A DNA stretch of 7,969 nt from Methanosarcinales archaeon. GTDB taxonomy: Archaea > Halobacteriota > Syntropharchaeia > Alkanophagales > Methanospirareceae. Shown piece after piece: positions 6,874-7,969 of the stretch. The first letter of the stretch is position 1. The number at the start of each line of letters is the position of its first letter. Position numbers and translations under genes: made by a program. The DNA is taken from NCBI GenBank assembly GCA_025464425.1, contig JAODGV010000012.1, positions 1-7,969 of the forward strand, written 5' to 3'. The notes under the pieces are model-generated. The model did no database searches. It saw nothing but the letters and a program-made list of their open reading frames with translations, and had not been told where the DNA came from.

Positions 6874-7785
6874 ATGAGGCGTGCAATTTGGATAAGGATG
6901 ATTTTAGTGGTGATATTATTAGGAGGAGCGGTGTATTTGTTATTCCCGGCAGGAAAGCCAGAAATACCGGTGATTAAGGGCATAACGAACAGCTGGGGCG
7001 ATATAACAGCGGAAAGTAGCGAAATAAAAACGAATATAATTGTGGATAACCCGAATGCCTTTACTATACCGATAGAGGATGTGGAATACGAGATTTTTAT
7101 GAACGATGTGGAGATGGGTTCAGGGCATAGCATTGGCGAAGCTTCCCTGCCAGCAAAGCGTGAGCATACAATAACCGTCCTCACCAGGCTGGATAATAAT
7201 AAAATACCGGAGTGGTGGGTAACGCATATAAGAAAAGGAGAGAACTCGGATGTTAAAATAAGCGGCAATATCGTGTTTGACCTTAAACTCACGGAATACA
7301 GATACCCGATAGAGTACACAATAGGCAGCGTGCGAACGAACATTCTTGGCGGTAAGGAGCGCTATCAGGTGGATGAGGCGAGCAAGGAGCCACAGGTAAG
7401 GTCAATAGAGAACACCTGGGGAGAAGTTACCGCTGACTTTACTGAAATCCGAACGAAAATGGCATTGTATAATCCACAACCCGCTCCAGTATACATTGAA
7501 CGAATAAAGTGTGAGATATACATGAACGGTATAAAAATGGGCTCTGGACTTTCAGAAGAGACTTTATTGCTAAAGCCACGAGGCGATACCGAAATCCTCT
7601 TCTATACACGGCTTGATAATCATAAGCTTAACGACTGGTGGGTAACACATCTCAGAAACGGTGAGAGAACATCGTTAAAAATAAAATCTGAACTCGTATA
7701 TAAAGCTGGTGAAAAGGAGTTCAAGATAGAATTGCCGGTGCAGGAGAAGACACTGGAGACAGATATACTCAGCAGTAATGGATGA
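6874..7785 (+). CDS. Membrane-anchored tandem WHy-domain (LEA14-like) protein
   Basis: Protein of 303 residues with an N-terminal membrane anchor (about 5-24, IWIRMILVVILLGGAVYLLF) after two arginines, so the rest probably lies outside the membrane. It then carries two copies of a WHy/LEA_2 domain (about 34-155 and 175-300), the beta-sandwich found in plant LEA14 and in archaeal LEA14-like desiccation-related proteins. Each copy has the pattern SWGDIT or TWGEVT, an NP pair in a conserved strand, MGSG, TRLDN and WWVTH (114-118 and 255-259) followed by a G-E. Biochemical function in archaea is not established; a protective or surface role under water stress is inferred from the plant family. 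The ATG at 6874 is preferred over GTG at 6868. It has its own promoter, and ends 22 bp short of the convergent HMG-CoA reductase gene. Confidence 0.88.
   Translation: MRRAIWIRMILVVILLGGAVYLLFPAGKPEIPVIKGITNSWGDITAESSEIKTNIIVDNPNAFTIPIEDVEYEIFMNDVEMGSGHSIGEASLPAKREHTITVLTRLDNNKIPEWWVTHIRKGENSDVKISGNIVFDLKLTEYRYPIEYTIGSVRTNILGGKERYQVDEASKEPQVRSIENTWGEVTADFTEIRTKMALYNPQPAPVYIERIKCEIYMNGIKMGSGLSEETLLLKPRGDTEILFYTRLDNHKLNDWWVTHLRNGERTSLKIKSELVYKAGEKEFKIELPVQEKTLETDILSSNG
6973..7227 (+). repeat. WHy domain, copy 1 core (protein-level duplication)
   Basis: Encodes residues 34-118 of the tandem WHy protein. It aligns with copy 2 without any gap at a constant offset of 141 residues; by hand count 35 of 85 positions are identical. 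DNA identity is much weaker, so this is an old intragenic duplication. Confidence 0.8.
7396..7650 (+). repeat. WHy domain, copy 2 core (protein-level duplication)
   Basis: Encodes residues 175-259, the second copy. The best-kept segments are IYMNGIKMGSG against IFMNDVEMGSG and TRLDNHKLNDWWVTH against TRLDNNKIPEWWVTH. Confidence 0.8.
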
Positions 7786-7807
7786 AAGAGAGCACACTTC
7801 AATACCA

Positions 7808-7969
7808 TTACCTGTTCAACCGTTGATGCGCTTCCGCGAGATGTCTCGCACCCAGTGCACCGATGAGCGATATCTCGCCTGCAAGCACTGCTGCACCGAC
7901 AATCTCCGCGAACTTCATTGCATTCGTACCCGGTGGATTGCCCGAGCCATACACTCCCATTAGCTGAAG
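7808..7969 (-). CDS. hmgA: HMG-CoA reductase, C-terminal fragment (cut by window edge)
   Basis: Last 53 codons and TAA stop of a class I 3-hydroxy-3-methylglutaryl-CoA reductase, the NADPH enzyme that makes mevalonate for archaeal isoprenoid lipids. The fragment reads GNPPGTNAMKFAEIVGAAVL, then AGEISLIGALGARHLAEAHQ and ends RLNR. This matches the conserved C-terminal helix of class I enzymes (AGELSLxAALAxxHLxxxHxxxNR). The His at fragment position 48 (EAH) corresponds to the catalytic His of the human enzyme (H866). The protein stops directly at the NR that precedes the regulatory phospho-Ser of the animal enzyme, so that Ser is absent, as expected for archaea. The gene runs leftward and continues beyond the right edge, so its start and N-terminal domains are not visible. 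It faces the WHy gene, stop to stop, across 22 bp with no clear hairpin terminator. Confidence 0.93.
   Translation of the reverse strand, partial: LQLMGVYGSGNPPGTNAMKFAEIVGAAVLAGEISLIGALGARHLAEAHQRLNR

Noticed and set aside
6699..7343. Open minus-strand frame of 214 codons spanning the dockerin-WHy junction.
   Set aside because: Antisense to two genes with clear domain motifs and a promoter; the hydrophobic translation is a by-product of codon composition.
7786..7807. Bidirectional terminator between the WHy gene and hmgA.
   Set aside because: No inverted repeat or clear T-run is visible in the 22 bases.
7778..7963. Plus-strand frame of 61 codons at the right end.
   Set aside because: Antisense to the HMG-CoA reductase end, which has a clear conserved C-terminal motif.
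1..7969. tRNA genes, CRISPR arrays, insertion sequences or att sites.
   Set aside because: No cloverleaf, regularly spaced repeats, transposase motifs or terminal inverted repeats were seen on reading; a tRNA and repeat scan would settle it.

Overview
The window looks like a compact, gene-dense piece of an archaeal chromosome. The strongest markers are O-phosphoseryl-tRNA synthetase (SepRS), a short archaeal-type ThiC, the large (Fe-S) subunit of the archaeal/eukaryotic-type primase, a class I HMG-CoA reductase end (archaeal lipid synthesis), an archaeal LEA14/WHy protein and a protein derived from formylmethanofuran dehydrogenase subunit A. SepRS plus an FwdA relative points to a methanogen, Archaeoglobus or anaerobic methane/alkane-oxidising (ANME/Syntrophoarchaeum-like) lineage. 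A dockerin-like exported protein would fit the last group, but lineage assignment is inference. No RNA genes, mobile elements or CRISPR were seen, and no gene-free stretch exceeds about 55 bases.

Layout. (1) 55-729 (+): a helix-hairpin-helix protein resembling HhH-GPD DNA glycosylases, overlapping tail to tail (35 bp) with the next gene. (2) 695-4943 (-): a tight three-gene operon transcribed thiC -> sepS -> fwdA-like, with gaps of 18 and 7 bp. (3) A 49-bp divergent promoter region at 4944-4992 holds a palindromic A/T box that can serve both thiC and priL. (4) 4993-6826 (+): priL, then 10 bp later an exported protein with paired dockerin/EF-hand loops and a transglutaminase-like Cys-His-Asp core. 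(5) 6874-7785 (+): a membrane-anchored tandem WHy (LEA14-like) protein with its own BRE/TATA promoter. (6) 7808-7969 (-): the last 53 codons of HMG-CoA reductase, convergent with the WHy gene.

How they work together: the minus-strand operon joins thiamine pyrimidine synthesis (ThiC), the first step of tRNA-dependent cysteine synthesis (SepRS) and an FwdA paralogue that appears to have lost almost all of its zinc/catalytic residues. That last protein is the most unusual item here. The plus-strand half goes from replication priming to two extracytoplasmic proteins. The best candidates for something undescribed are the degenerate FwdA-like protein in its thiC-sepS setting and the secreted dockerin-transglutaminase-like protein.
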